Shown here in pieces: positions 62,101 through 64,000 of a DNA stretch of 64,000 nucleotides (position 1 is the first letter of the stretch; each line of letters opens with the position of its first letter). Made by a program: the position numbers and the translations under genes. This stretch comes from Lanius collurio. Taxonomy: Eukaryota; Chordata; Aves; Passeriformes; Laniidae. The notes beneath the pieces are model-generated. The model searched no databases, was not told the origin of the DNA, and saw nothing but the letters and a program-made list of their open reading frames with translations. Where the stretch lies: the NCBI GenBank assembly GCA_020086605.1, contig JACBWW010000022.1, positions 4,145,244 to 4,209,243 of the forward strand, written 5' to 3'.

Positions 62101-64000
62101 GCTGCTAAAACTTGAATAACTGTAAACGCATACCAATCAAGGGGATGATTCTGAGGGCCAATAAAATGTGCTGTGGGTATGATATCATCCAGTTTCTACA
62201 CGAAAAAGGCTGCAGAGAAATGAAAGCAGAAGGAACATAGGAAAAAACAGTTACAAAATCTGAGATTTGACCAGTCTCAGTGCCCTTGATTCTGGGGCAG
62301 CTGAGCGAGATTATTTCTTTGTTGTCTAGATAATTTTTTTGGGGAAAAGGAGATTGTGGAGGTTCCACTGCAGTGTTAGTATCATGGTTTCTGTTCTTCA
62401 ACACCTAGTACCATTAACTTATTTTTTTCATTATGTTAAATTTTGCTATCAATGAGATAGTATTAAGTATTTTTGTTGTTTAATTGTGTTGCACAGGTAC
62501 AAAAGCAGCTACTGGGGAGATCAAAGCTGGAAAGGATCAAACATTGGGAACATAATTTTTATATTTCTGACGATTTGTCAAAAATTACTAGAGTCTGTGT
62601 CATATAAAGGCATTACAGATTTTTGAAGAACAAACAGTTTTGAAGAAGTATTAAAAGATGTATTAAGTTAGAAGTAAGATTATTGATTTGATATGCAAGA
62701 TTGCTTGGATACAGGGTGGAAAGCAGGTGGGAAAAATGAATAAAACTAAGAGCAGTTTATGAAACCAAAGTATGTAGAAATCCAGATAAAGGGCCTGATC
62801 CTGTGTCAAGGGCCAAATGGTGGTGGTACTACTGATTTAAAAAGCACACTGAAGAATCAGGTCCTATTCTGTTTAAAATAGTGTGGAAAGCTCTATTTTC
62901 CTCTGTAGTGATACTTCTCTCTCTATCTCATACAGAAGCTCTTAGAACAAGTGTTAAGACAAGCTTTCACACTGGGTGCTTCTATATTAAATTTAGTTTT
63001 CATGAAGCAGCTAGATTCTATTTATGTTCCATATCTCATAATGTGGGATAGTTTTTGTTAATTGCTAGGATGTGAATCCTCTAACAAACCCAAATACTTT
63101 AATTTTTAACTTATGACAATAATAGAAGGAAAGATAATTTCTGACTTCTGTTATTTTTGTTGCTAATAGCTGAGAGCTTTGCTGAGTTTAAAAATATCAA
63201 ACCTTGAACAGCTTTTCTCTGAAGAAGCTCTAAGGCATGCAATTTGTTTGCCAGCTGATGTTTGCTAGATTTAAGAACAACAACAGAACTTCCAACCCTG
63301 AAGTTAATTACATATTTAGTAAACATTTTTATAATCTTTTGTTACCATCATGTTTTGCATGATGTGTCAATGTCTACATTAAAACAGTGGATTTCAGTAA
63401 GGAAAACCTTTTCAATTTCTGACTGAAAGTGTAACCCCTCCTTTTCTGAATCTGCAATGTGCCAAAGGATCAGAGCAGTAACTTTTTATGCAAGCAGAGT
63501 TCTGACTGTCTGGGCCTGCCCTGGAGACAGGGATGCCATACCTGGGGGTAAAATCCATCTTTTGTGAAGTGTGTGTGACTGTCGAGCTTCCAGGGGAGGA
63601 TTTGCTGTTATTCAGGAGAAGGTGCTCTTGCACAGGCATCCTGCCCACTGGAGTGTCAGGTGAGCCTTTGTGTCCAATTCTGCCAATTCCAGTTGGCTGC
63701 ACATCTACCAGAGCTACACAATTTTCCAATTTTTCCTGGTCAGAGGGTTTTGTAACTAGAGACAAGACAAGGTAGTGAAGTGCCCAAACAGCAGGAGAAT
63801 GGGAATCTTTATTTAGTATGGATGTGCTTGCCTTTTTTTTCTTTTTTAATTAAAGTTAAAAACCGTTTATCGTTCACTCCCCCCCAGCTTTCTCCCTGGC
63901 TTGAGAGTATATGTGGGTAAGATCTGTGTGTATTTATGTAACCTCACACTTCAGCCTCTCGGGAAAGAAAATTAAATAGTACAAAATATCTAATGATTAA
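62101..64000. other. Noncoding stretch, no gene seen
   Basis: No recognised gene. A possible ancient repeat lies at 62791-62865. Around 63412-63775 both strands carry open frames of 80 to 117 codons. The plus frame there contains a TCAG/GTGAGC donor-like site at 63660 preceded by TGTTATTCAG at 63615, a weak exon-like pair of 44 nt. The antisense frame has no splice support. Confidence 0.6.
62791..62865. repeat. Possible ancient repeat with imperfect terminal inverted repeats
   Basis: GGGCCTGATCCTG (62791-62803) and GAATCAGGTCCT (62854-62865) are inverted copies matching at about 9 of 11 aligned positions, bounding 75 bases. I associate 'gggcctgatcctg' and 'caggatcaggccc', from memory, with the ends of an old interspersed element widespread in sauropsid genomes. 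The interior is too diverged to confirm. Confidence 0.35.

Noticed and set aside
63412..63765. Minus-strand open frame of 117 codons
   Set aside because: Overlaps an equally open plus frame in GC-raised sequence. No family, no splice sites, no start context.
1..64000. tRNA, 5S/U6, known microRNA, CRISPR array, prophage or operon
   Set aside because: No B-box-like GGTTCGAATC, no snRNA cores, no microRNA seed-and-hairpin I recognise, no regularly spaced repeats and no gene-dense coding. The sequence is vertebrate noncoding in style.

Overview
This window looks like bird nuclear DNA, or at least sauropsid DNA. It is AT-rich, eukaryotic in texture (weak splice-like signals, poly-A and dinucleotide runs, no operons), poor in repeats, and its only clearly recognisable transposable elements are three truncated CR1 LINE copies. 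No mammalian repeat types (Alu, L1, B1/B2) were seen. An unsequenced run of N sits at 55891-56277. Very low repeat density with CR1 dominance is typical of bird macrochromosomes; the species cannot be named from this.

I recognise no complete protein-coding gene, tRNA, rRNA, snRNA, CRISPR array or bacterial-type feature. Open reading frames are short (at most about 160 codons), unconserved to my eye, and mostly what AT-rich DNA gives by chance. The simplest reading is a gene desert or the inside of one or more very large introns.

Layout: 1-16762 is noncoding with one near-perfect 30-nt palindrome (571-600) and faint ancient repeat traces. A CR1 fragment lies at 16763-16860 and a GATA-motif cluster at 17997-18031. 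22234-23775 holds two exon-like segments on the minus strand. 27565-27630 and 31808-32083 hold one exon-like segment each, on the plus and minus strands. 33068-33295 is a possible retroposed insert with a 25-A tail between 10-bp direct repeats. 40008-40243 follows the strongest polypyrimidine/AG signal in the window. 41270-41305 combines an octamer with a compact G-quadruplex/GC box. 43366-43462 has the best paired splice-site signals. 46611-47070 is a cysteine-rich open frame that ends inside an AATAAA. 48595-48612 looks like an 18-nt microexon. A CR1 copy runs into the gap at 55753-55890, and the longest CR1 fragment is at 61822-62100.

The exon-like segments do not form one gene with consistent strand and phase, and decoy exons outnumber real ones in vertebrate introns. 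They are therefore offered as ranked candidates for RNA-seq or cross-species alignment. Nothing in the window supports a new multi-gene system; the leads are cis-element and candidate-exon observations.
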